A DNA stretch of 8,475 nt from Campylobacteraceae bacterium (GTDB taxonomy: Bacteria > Campylobacterota > Campylobacteria > Campylobacterales > Sulfurovaceae): the NCBI GenBank assembly GCA_027030605.1, contig JALVEV010000215.1:1-8475 (forward strand). The letters are read 5' to 3'. Shown in pieces: positions 1 to 5,501 of the stretch (within the stretch, counting starts at the first letter, position 1; each line of letters opens with the position of its first letter). The notes beneath the pieces are model-generated. The model saw only the letters and a list, made by a program, of their open reading frames with translations. It made no database searches and was not told where the DNA came from. The translations under genes were made by a program, and so were the position numbers.

Positions 1-27
1 GTGCTCTACCAACTGAACTACGCCTAC
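1..27 (-). tRNA. 5' part of a tRNA gene, truncated by the window edge (isotype uncertain, possibly His)
   Basis: Read on the minus strand, bases 27 to 1 give an acceptor 5' strand GTAGGCG, the invariant U8-A9, a D stem GTTC/GAGC and a D loop AGTTGGTA. This is the start of a tRNA. The anticodon lies beyond the window, so the isotype cannot be read. The base just before the acceptor strand (28) is G, which would fit the extra G-1 of tRNA-His, and His and Pro tRNAs are commonly clustered in bacteria. This is suggestive only. It lies 49 bases downstream of tRNA-Pro and is probably co-transcribed with it. A small ATCAA/TTGAT inverted repeat (29-42) sits at its 5' end. Confidence 0.85.
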
Positions 28-48
28 CATCAATTTCTTGATTTAACT

Positions 49-54
49 ATTATA
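49..54 (-). promoter_or_regulatory. Possible internal -10 box for the second tRNA
   Basis: The spacer between the two tRNAs contains a perfect TATAAT on the minus strand at 49-54. A transcript would start near position 42, about 14 bases before the second tRNA. There is no recognisable -35 at the right distance (72-77 reads ATTTAA), though promoters in this phylum often lack one. It may be a secondary promoter or a chance match in AT-rich spacer. The strong promoter at 196-224 is enough to explain expression of both tRNAs. Confidence 0.25.
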
Positions 55-76
55 TTGAAATTTTAAATATCTTAAA

Positions 77-153
77 TGGTCGGAGTGAAAGGACTCGAAC
101 CTTCGACCCCCTGGTCCCAAACCAGGTGCGCTACCAGACTGCGCTACACTCCG
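77..153 (-). tRNA. tRNA-Pro(UGG)
   Basis: A complete 77-base tRNA on the minus strand. The acceptor stem is CGGAGTG/CACTCCG (147-153 with 81-87), followed by discriminator A (position 80) and an encoded CCA (77-79). The anticodon stem CCTGG/CCAGG (122-126 with 110-114) encloses the loop TTTGGGA, giving anticodon TGG (117-119), which decodes proline CCN codons. The T arm carries the usual GGTTCGAGTCC pattern and the D arm starts TAGCGCAG. It is the first gene of a tRNA transcript driven by the promoter at 196-224 and is followed by a second, truncated tRNA gene. Confidence 0.97.
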
Positions 154-195
154 AAAATGCTTTAAAAGATAGAGTCTATCTGAAAAAGGAATGCA

Positions 196-224
196 ATTAT
201 AGAGAAAAAAAGATAGAATGTCAA
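196..224 (-). promoter_or_regulatory. Consensus sigma-70 promoter of the tRNA-Pro transcript
   Basis: On the minus strand a perfect -35 TTGACA (219-224) is separated by exactly 17 bases from a perfect -10 TATAAT (196-201). Transcription should start near 188-189, giving a leader of about 35 bases before the mature tRNA end at 153. Campylobacterota promoters typically have a good -10 but no conserved -35, so a full consensus fits the high output expected of a stable-RNA gene. I see no convincing intrinsic terminator between the yifB stop at 269 and this promoter, so read-through from yifB into the tRNAs is possible. Confidence 0.88.
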
Positions 225-268
225 GCTATTATGTGAAATTCTTACTTTTTTTCTAAAAAATTAGAGTA

Positions 269-1855
269 CTATCTTCTTCTATAGGAGAGTGCCTCCAAAA
301 GATGTCTTTTTTCTATACTGTTAGAAGCTTCTAAATCAGCAATGGTTCGAGCTACTTTTTTAATAGAGGCTATACTTCTATGAGAAAGAGAGAAACGCTC
401 AATAGCTGAAAAGAGAAGCTTTTGACTCTCTTGATTTAAGATACAAAACTCTTCAATCTCATTCTCTTTTAGTTTCCCATTTAAATTTTTTTGGCCTCGT
501 TTTTTCTGTTGTACAAATGCATTGTTTACCATAAGTTTTAGCTCTTTCGAGGAGTAGTCTTTTTTGTCATTCATACTAATCTCTTGCATAACAACAAAGA
601 GGTCAATTCGGTCTAAAAAAGGGTCAGAGAGTCGGTTTTTATAGCGTTTTACCTCTTGCTCTGAACAGCGACAGCTTTTTGTTTTAGAGAGTGCATTTCC
701 ACAAGGACAAGGGTTCATGGCTGCTACAAACATAAGGTCTGCTTCATACTCTACTTTTGAGTTGACTCGTGAGATATTTACTTTTTTATCTTGCAAAGGC
801 TCTCTTAGAGCTTCTAAAATATTTTTATTAAAGTGTGGAAGTTCATCAAAAAATAGAATGCCATTGTGAGCTAAGGCAACCTCTCCAATTTTAGCTTTAT
901 GTGACCCTCCACCAAAGATAGATGCAGAGGTAGCTGTGTGGTGAGGGGAACGCATAGGTCGTTTTGCTTTAAAGTCAGGTACCTCTCCATCTAAAAACTG
1001 ATGTTTAGCAATAGAGAGTATCTCTTGTTCTAATAGAGGGGGTAAAATATCTTTTAAACGCTTGGCTATCATGCTCTTTCCACACCCTGGGTTTCCCTCC
1101 ATCATAAAGTTATGCATTCCTGCTGCTGCAATAAGGGCTGCTCTTTTGGCAATACTCTGCCCTTTTACATCGGCAAAGTCAGAAGTTATTTCGATATGGT
1201 CATAAAAAATCTCATTGTTAATCTCTATGGTATCGGCTTCATACTCAAATTGTGTGGTTGAAGCTTGAAAATTTTTCTCCTTTAAAAGTTTAATGGCTTG
1301 GCTAAGTGTCTCTACAGCAATAAACTCAACCCCTGCAATGTGACTTAAGTGTTTCATTGCACTCTTAGGAACAATGGCTCGTTGGAGTAAACCTTGCTCT
1401 TTAAGTGAAAGAATAATAGGGAAGAGTGTTGAGCTTGATTTAACCTTGCCATCAAGCCCTAACTCTCCAAAAACAAATAGGTTCTCCTCCTCTATAGACT
1501 CTTTATGCAAGGCATTTAATAGTGCAATAGAGAGGTCAAAGTGCGTACCACTCTTTTTTAGGTCAGAGGGGCTAAGGTTAATAGTGATTTTTAGAGGTGG
1601 AAAGATAAAATCGTTAGTTAATAGTGCAGATTTTACTCGCTCTTTAGACTCTTGAATGTCTGAACTTACAAGTCCTACCACGGAAAAACCAGGAAGACCT
1701 TTGGTAAAAGTTGCTTCTACCTCGATACTTTTTGCAACAAGACCATCAAGTGTTGCACAGGTTAGGTGGTTAACAATTGCTCTCTTTTTACTCTCTATTT
1801 TTTTGGTTGCTTTTACTTTTGGTGGAAGGTTACCACTATGGTTATTTTGGCTCAT
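269..1855 (-). CDS. comM: YifB/ComM-family Mg-chelatase-like AAA+ ATPase
   Basis: 528 residues, with the full YifB/ComM architecture. An N-terminal ChlI-like fold (about 30-190) carries KGLPGFSVVGL and NLSPSDLKK. An AAA+ core follows: Walker A GNPGCGKS (254-261), Walker B ILFFDE (333-338), sensor-1 region MNPCPCG (380-386), arginine-finger region DPFLDRIDL (411-419), then a C-terminal Mg-chelatase domain with SHRSIASI (491-498). Four cysteines in two CxC pairs (383/385 and 395/397) look like the zinc-binding insert usual in this family. ComM of Vibrio is a hexameric helicase that promotes branch migration of incoming DNA in natural transformation; a cytoplasmic role of this kind is inferred here. 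The chosen ATG gives about 28 residues of basic, lysine-rich sequence before the usual family start, and no good internal start lies between. The ribosome binding site is weak (AAGA). It diverges from the platform-protein gene at 1996. Confidence 0.93.
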   Translation of the reverse strand: MSQNNHSGNLPPKVKATKKIESKKRAIVNHLTCATLDGLVAKSIEVEATFTKGLPGFSVVGLVSSDIQESKERVKSALLTNDFIFPPLKITINLSPSDLKKSGTHFDLSIALLNALHKESIEEENLFVFGELGLDGKVKSSSTLFPIILSLKEQGLLQRAIVPKSAMKHLSHIAGVEFIAVETLSQAIKLLKEKNFQASTTQFEYEADTIEINNEIFYDHIEITSDFADVKGQSIAKRAALIAAAGMHNFMMEGNPGCGKSMIAKRLKDILPPLLEQEILSIAKHQFLDGEVPDFKAKRPMRSPHHTATSASIFGGGSHKAKIGEVALAHNGILFFDELPHFNKNILEALREPLQDKKVNISRVNSKVEYEADLMFVAAMNPCPCGNALSKTKSCRCSEQEVKRYKNRLSDPFLDRIDLFVVMQEISMNDKKDYSSKELKLMVNNAFVQQKKRGQKNLNGKLKENEIEEFCILNQESQKLLFSAIERFSLSHRSIASIKKVARTIADLEASNSIEKRHLLEALSYRRR

Positions 1856-1957
1856 ATCTTATTTTAACATAAAAAAATAATATTTGTTATAAAAATTTCA
1901 AAGATTAAGAATAAATAAAATTTATCTTAAAAGTTAAAAACGATATAGGTGAAGAGA

Positions 1958-1966
1958 TGCTATAAT
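1958..1966 (+). promoter_or_regulatory. Extended -10 promoter of the gspF-RDD-MFS operon
   Basis: TGC followed by TATAAT (TATAAT at 1961-1966, TG at 1958-1959) is an extended -10 element. No good -35 sits 17 bases upstream, which is normal for this phylum and for extended -10 promoters. Transcription would start near 1973, giving a leader of about 23 bases. A modest AAGG ribosome binding site lies at 1983-1986, nine bases before the ATG at 1996. Confidence 0.7.
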
Positions 1967-1995
1967 CTTTTTACTAAAAATCAAGGCAAATTAAT

Positions 1996-3207
1996 ATGTT
2001 ATTTAAATATAAAGGTATGACCAAACAGGGAAAAAGTGCCAAAGGAAGTATAGAGGCTTCAACTATAGATGAAGCCAAACAGAAGTTAAAGGCACAGGGT
2101 ATTTTTTATCAAGACATTACAGAAACGTCTCAAATTAATCTAAAAAACTTTTCACAACGTGAGATGCCAGGTCCTCTACTCTCCTCTTTTTCAAAAGAGT
2201 TGTCCTCTTACTTAAACTCTGGAATGGCTGTCTTAACGGCGATTAAGCTGATTGAGGGGCAACACGCTAAAGAGAAGAAGTATGCCTCTTTTTTAGCTTC
2301 GTTACGAACAATGATTGAAGAGGGAAAGTCGCTCTACCATGCGTTGGCTTCTCAGTCGGTCTACTCTATGCCTGATTTTTTTCTACAGAGTATCAATGTA
2401 GCAGGACAGAGTGGTAAGATGGTTCCTGTACTTATTCAGATGGGAACCTTCTTCTCCTCTCAAGCAAAGGTTAAAAAGCAGGTAAGTAATGCTATGGCGT
2501 ATCCTCTCTTTATCTTTATTGTAGCGATTTTGATGACAGGTTTCTTAATTGCTTTTGTTGTGCCAAAAATTACGGGTATTTTTGAAGATACAGGTCAAGA
2601 GCTTCCTGAAATTACTAAGTTTGTTTTGGGACTTAGTGACTTTTTAACTGCCAATTGGGGAGTGATTGTTGTTGGATTTTTTGCTATTATTATTGCTTTT
2701 AAATTAGCCTATAAACATCTTTATGGATTTAAAAAAGTTTATGATATCTTTATGTTAAAGATGCCTGTTATTGGTGAGTTGATTCAAAACCATGAGCTTG
2801 GACGTTTCTCCTACATCTTGTCGCTTATGTTAGACTCTGGTGTCTCGTATGCTCATGCAGTAAAATTGGCAACAACTACCTTTTCAAATGCAGCTATGAG
2901 AGAGAGCTTTGAGTCAGCCTCTGAACGAGTGATTGAGGGAAATAAACTCTCTACTTCACTACAGCGAGGTAAAGGGATGCTACCTAAGCGTAATTTTATG
3001 CAGGCGTTAGCATTGGGTGAGGAGTCAAGTGAGGTAGCAAGTATTTTGAGTAATATAGCAGCACTCTATCGTGAAGAGAATGATGACCGACTTAAGCTAT
3101 TGCTCTCATTACTTGAGCCATTTATGATGCTTTTTATTGGTTTGGTTGTTGGTGTTATTGTTGCAGCAATGCTTTTACCAATTTTCTCAATGAACTTAGG
3201 TTCATAA
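1996..3207 (+). CDS. Type II secretion system F-family inner-membrane platform protein (GspF/PilC/CtsF-like)
   Basis: 403 residues, the normal length for GspF/PilC proteins. It has a short N-terminal region (FKYKGMTKQGKSAKGSIEA) and two T2SSF repeats (about 65-188 and 265-395). Membrane segments lie at about 168-190, 219-238 and 372-396. Family hallmarks are the post-TM1 motif VVPKITGIFEDTGQELP (188-204) and the C-terminal LEPFMMLFIGLVVGVIVAAM block (373-392). Such proteins form the inner-membrane platform that couples an assembly ATPase to pseudopilin or pilin polymerisation, in type II secretion, type IV pili or DNA uptake. In Campylobacter jejuni the transformation machinery (Cts) includes such a protein, CtsF. 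No ATPase, secretin or pseudopilin gene is present here, so its machine is encoded elsewhere. It is the first gene of the plus-strand operon, divergent from comM, which makes a DNA-uptake role plausible but unproven. Confidence 0.92.
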   Translation: MLFKYKGMTKQGKSAKGSIEASTIDEAKQKLKAQGIFYQDITETSQINLKNFSQREMPGPLLSSFSKELSSYLNSGMAVLTAIKLIEGQHAKEKKYASFLASLRTMIEEGKSLYHALASQSVYSMPDFFLQSINVAGQSGKMVPVLIQMGTFFSSQAKVKKQVSNAMAYPLFIFIVAILMTGFLIAFVVPKITGIFEDTGQELPEITKFVLGLSDFLTANWGVIVVGFFAIIIAFKLAYKHLYGFKKVYDIFMLKMPVIGELIQNHELGRFSYILSLMLDSGVSYAHAVKLATTTFSNAAMRESFESASERVIEGNKLSTSLQRGKGMLPKRNFMQALALGEESSEVASILSNIAALYREENDDRLKLLLSLLEPFMMLFIGLVVGVIVAAMLLPIFSMNLGS

Positions 3208-3223
3208 TGTTAAAATCCTTTTT

Positions 3224-3228
3224 AGGAG
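3224..3228 (+). promoter_or_regulatory. Ribosome binding site of the RDD gene, inside a mini-hairpin
   Basis: AGGAG lies six bases before the ATG at 3235 and supports that start. The upstream TCCT (3216-3219) can pair with AGGA (3224-3227) across a TTTT loop, which would partly hide the ribosome binding site. With only four base pairs this is unlikely to be a strong control element. Confidence 0.5.
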
Positions 3229-3234
3229 TAAATA

Positions 3235-3759
3235 ATGGCAAAAAAACAACGATTTAGAGATACTAAAAAAAAGAAAACAACTAAGGGCATGGAAAAAAGC
3301 GTTAAACCCGAAATTCCTTATGCCAGTAGAGCTAAAAGAGCAAAAGCATTTTTAACGGATATATTTATGCTTTTTATGCCAATTATGTATGCAGTTATCT
3401 ATTTGGTAATGGATGGACGAGAGGGAGCTTCTGAGCAGAAGTTTTTAGCATGGATTTATGTCATGGTTCCCTATTTGATACTCTTAACAGTTTTTATGTA
3501 CAAAGATGAGGGTAGAACACCTGGAGCTAGGTCACAAGGTTTAAAAGTGATTGATTTTCATACTTTAGATAACCCCTCTCTCTTCTCTATTGTCTTTAGA
3601 AATTTAATGTTGCCTTTTAGCCTCTTTATTCCTATTTTTTGGTTTGTGCCTCTCTTTCGTAAAGATGGGCGTACTATTCATGATTTGCTAAGTGCTACTT
3701 GTCTTATTGTTGACCCAAACCCTCCGCAAAATATAGCAACAGACAAAAAATCTAATTGA
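3235..3759 (+). CDS. RDD-family integral membrane protein
   Basis: 174 residues. The first 28 are cytoplasmic and very lysine-rich (KKKKTTKGMEKS), followed by an RDD domain. The defining charged residues are visible: R32/R35 and D42 (RAKRAKAFLTD) at the first membrane segment, GRTPGARSQGLKVID (93-107) between segments, and RKDGRTIHDLLSAT (142-155) after the last. Membrane segments lie at about 43-58, 70-89 and 117-141. The function of most RDD proteins is unknown, and a few have been linked to ion or Na+/H+ transport. No substrate can be assigned here. The gene begins 27 bases after the platform-protein stop and its TGA stop shares a base with the next start, so it belongs to the same operon. 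Confidence 0.88.
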   Translation: MAKKQRFRDTKKKKTTKGMEKSVKPEIPYASRAKRAKAFLTDIFMLFMPIMYAVIYLVMDGREGASEQKFLAWIYVMVPYLILLTVFMYKDEGRTPGARSQGLKVIDFHTLDNPSLFSIVFRNLMLPFSLFIPIFWFVPLFRKDGRTIHDLLSATCLIVDPNPPQNIATDKKSN

Positions 3760-4859
3760 TGAAAGTACTTCTTTCTCTTTTCTACTTCGCCTACTTTGCT
3801 TTAGTAGGTGTCTACATTGTCTTTATACCTAAAACACTTTTAGATTTTGAGTATACTAAGTTTCAAATTGGAATTATTGGTTCAGCTGCACCATTTATGC
3901 GTTTTTTGCTTCCTTTTATTTTTAAACACTATATTGCATTAACTCAACACATCTTTAGGTTGGCACTTCTTTTTACCTTTATTGGAGCGTTATTATTGCT
4001 AGGTACAGTAGAGAACTTTTGGGTATATTTAGTAGCTAATCTACTTTTTGGTGCTTCTATGGGGGTTATTTTACCTTTTGTTGAGACTATCGCTTTAAGC
4101 ACATTAAGTAAAAAGCTCTATGGAAAAATTCGTCTTTGGGGGTCGGTTGGATTTATTGTTGTAGTGCTTAGCTTGGGGGAGCTTAATCTCTCTTCTACTC
4201 TAACGTTCTACTGTTTATCTCTTTTGGCATTTTTTACCTTTTTATTTGGTTATTTTATTGTTCATCAAGAAGTCGTTAATAATGGAGAAGAGGAGGAAGA
4301 GTCATCCTCTTTCTCCCTAATGAAGTATTGGGCATTTTGGAGTAGTATCTTTTTGATGCAAGTTGCTTTTGGTGGGTTTTATATCTTTTTTACTATCTAT
4401 GCAGAGGAGCAGGGGTTCTCTTCTAAAATGGTCTCTTATTTGTGGAGTTTTGGGGTGATATGTGAGATTGTTATGCTCTATTTTCAAGGTCCACTACTTC
4501 AACGTAATCTTTTAACCATTTTAAAGGTGGCAACGCTTGTTACGGCCTTGAGATGGCTTCTACTCTACCTATACCCCTCTTCGCTCTTTTTAACCTTTAT
4601 AGCACAATCTCTACATGCTATAAGCTTTGCTCTCTATCATACAGCAGCGATTACCTATGTATTCTCTCTCTACTCACAAAAACGTTTGGCTCAACAGTTC
4701 TTTTTAGGTATCTCTTTTGGACTAGGGGGAGCTTTAGGGGCATTTATAGCAGGGGTTGTTTATGAACATTATCCTAGACAGCTCTTTTTAGTTGAATCAT
4801 TGATTACTTTGGTTGCCTTTTTAATGTTATTGGTTCATGCAGAACGCAAGAACCAATAG
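3759..4859 (+). CDS. MFS transporter, MFS_1-like / HcaT-type subfamily
   Basis: 366 residues with about 12 hydrophobic segments, split by a central acidic cytoplasmic loop (EEEEE around 177-181). The cytoplasmic motif YGKIRLWGSVGFI (121-133) and the later segment LHAISFALYHTAAITYV (285-301) match the MFS_1-like group, which includes the phenylpropionate permease HcaT and nucleoside:H+ symporter relatives. It should be a proton-coupled permease of the inner membrane; the substrate is unknown and may not resemble those of its relatives. The ATG at 3759 overlaps the RDD stop as TGATG, which indicates translational coupling. A TTG three bases upstream is also in frame but is less likely. No strong Shine-Dalgarno is visible, as expected for a reinitiating start. 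The stop codon lies inside a strong hairpin (4828-4858) at the convergent junction. Confidence 0.87.
   Translation: MKVLLSLFYFAYFALVGVYIVFIPKTLLDFEYTKFQIGIIGSAAPFMRFLLPFIFKHYIALTQHIFRLALLFTFIGALLLLGTVENFWVYLVANLLFGASMGVILPFVETIALSTLSKKLYGKIRLWGSVGFIVVVLSLGELNLSSTLTFYCLSLLAFFTFLFGYFIVHQEVVNNGEEEEESSSFSLMKYWAFWSSIFLMQVAFGGFYIFFTIYAEEQGFSSKMVSYLWSFGVICEIVMLYFQGPLLQRNLLTILKVATLVTALRWLLLYLYPSSLFLTFIAQSLHAISFALYHTAAITYVFSLYSQKRLAQQFFLGISFGLGGALGAFIAGVVYEHYPRQLFLVESLITLVAFLMLLVHAERKNQ
4828..4858. terminator. Hairpin at the convergent gene junction, possible transcription end
   Basis: A perfect 9-bp inverted repeat TATTGGTTC/GAACCAATA (4828-4836 and 4850-4858) continues, after an A-A mismatch, into TGC/GCA (4838-4840 and 4846-4848) with a five-base loop. 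It covers the last codons and two bases of the stop of the MFS gene and lies just beyond the 3' end of the minus-strand HhH gene (stop at 4867). It could end transcription from either side or protect 3' ends. Neither side has a proper U-tract; on the plus strand only TTTT at 4864-4867 and TTTTTT near 4877 follow. Intrinsic termination is therefore uncertain. Confidence 0.45.
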
Positions 4860-4866
4860 AGATATT

Positions 4867-5313
4867 TTACTTAGAGTTTTTTGCTAACTCTCTAGCTTGT
4901 GCAACCCACTCTTCACGCTCTATTTTACCAGGGAAAGCACCTATAGCACTATTTAGCCATATAACCTCTTCTTTAGTTAAGTTAGCAATTTGCTCAAAGT
5001 AGTAAATACCTAAATCATTAAGAGTTTTTTCTGAAACTTTTCCAATACCTTTTATAAGTTGAAGATTCTCTTTTCCTTCCCCTTTTGGTTCTGGTAGTAG
5101 TGTTTTAGGTTTTTTGCCAACCTCTTTTGGTTCATTACTTACAGGTATTGACTCTTTATTTAGCTGTTCTCTTTGGTCAATATGTAATTCATGTGTCCCC
5201 TTTTCACCTTCATTACAACTACTCCTCTTTGCACAACTAGATTTACCAACTAAGTAACCAACAACTCCTCCAATCAATGCTACAAATATAAAGTAGATAA
5301 CACCTTCAGACAT
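4867..5313 (-). CDS. Membrane-anchored helix-hairpin-helix (H3TH-like, COG3743-type) protein
   Basis: 148 residues in three parts. An N-terminal membrane anchor (about 4-23, YFIFVALIGGVVGYLVG) has a glycine-rich face and is followed by a two-cysteine stretch (C27, C33). A hydrophilic charged linker (about 35-80) follows. The C-terminal domain (82-145) contains the helix-hairpin-helix core LIKGIGKVSEKTLNDLGI (86-103) and ends GAFPGKIEREEWVAQARELA (125-144). That C-terminal pattern matches the H3TH-like domain found fused to or near various alphaproteobacterial proteins and annotated as predicted 5' DNA nuclease. I see no nuclease catalytic residues, so DNA or protein binding is the safer guess. 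A strong AAGGAG ribosome binding site (5321-5326) fixes the start. It is apparently monocistronic and converges on the MFS gene with seven bases between stops. Confidence 0.8.
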   Translation of the reverse strand: MSEGVIYFIFVALIGGVVGYLVGKSSCAKRSSCNEGEKGTHELHIDQREQLNKESIPVSNEPKEVGKKPKTLLPEPKGEGKENLQLIKGIGKVSEKTLNDLGIYYFEQIANLTKEEVIWLNSAIGAFPGKIEREEWVAQARELAKNSK

Positions 5314-5333
5314 ACTATTTCTCCTTTGTTACT

Positions 5334-5435
5334 AAAATAAAGTATTTAGGTTATTTATCTATTATAAAGGTTATAAAATAAAGTTTCCTTAAAATAAACT
5401 TTTTTTTGAAATAATTTTTGAAAATAAAATAAACT
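5334..5435. repeat. Four copies of the decamer AAAATAAA(G/C)T in the intergenic region
   Basis: AAAATAAAGT occurs at 5334-5343 and 5375-5384, and AAAATAAACT at 5391-5400 and 5426-5435. Copies two and three also give an inverted repeat, AAAGTTT/AAACTTT (5380-5386 and 5396-5402). This lies directly upstream of the -10 box at 5361-5366, roughly where an activator or repressor would bind. The region is extremely AT-rich, so some or all of the repetition could be chance. No known operator is recognised. Confidence 0.4.
5361..5366 (-). promoter_or_regulatory. -10 box of the HhH-protein gene
   Basis: On the minus strand a perfect TATAAT at 5361-5366 would start transcription near 5354, leaving a leader of about 40 bases before the ATG at 5313. 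No -35 consensus is visible. The upstream DNA is A/T-tract rich, as expected for promoters of this phylum, and contains the decamer repeats listed separately. Confidence 0.6.
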
Positions 5436-5472
5436 ATAATATTTTTTCTCTCTTAAATCGTTGAGGAGAAGC

Positions 5473-5493
5473 CCCTACTTTTTAATAGTAGGG
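5473..5493. repeat. GC-rich hairpin just after RNase J: terminator or IS200/IS605-like end remnant
   Basis: A perfect 7-bp stem CCCTACT/AGTAGGG (5473-5479 and 5487-5493) with a seven-base T/A loop stands out in very AT-rich DNA, nine bases beyond the RNase J stop. In the RNase J direction it is followed by GGCTTCTCCTC, not a U-tract, so it is a poor intrinsic terminator, though it could protect the mRNA 3' end. On the plus strand the layout GAAGCC, stem, T-rich loop, stem, TGAAAGTTTTAT resembles the subterminal hairpin of IS200/IS605 right ends. No transposase or TnpB gene is present in the window. Confidence 0.5.
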
Positions 5494-5501
5494 TGAAAGT
5501 T

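Noticed and set aside
225..268. Intrinsic terminator after comM
   Set aside because: Only T-rich and A-rich runs that could pair weakly are present, with no GC-containing stem followed by a U-tract.
1374..1880. Two plus-strand open frames (1374-1655 and 1656-1880) opposite the ComM gene
   Set aside because: They lie antisense to a complete, motif-rich ComM gene, show no recognisable domains or good ribosome binding sites, and have compositions expected of reverse-frame translation.
1856..1995. A convincing promoter for comM on the minus strand
   Set aside because: Several A/T-rich -10-like strings occur (for example TATTAT at 1877-1882), but none has supporting spacing or context better than chance in this sequence.
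3756..3758. TTG start for the MFS gene
   Set aside because: It is in frame but only one codon upstream of an ATG at 3759 that forms a classic TGATG overlap with the preceding gene, which is the better start.
4553..4765. Plus-strand frame inside the MFS gene
   Set aside because: It lies wholly within the transporter gene in another frame, has no ribosome binding site and no recognisable domain.
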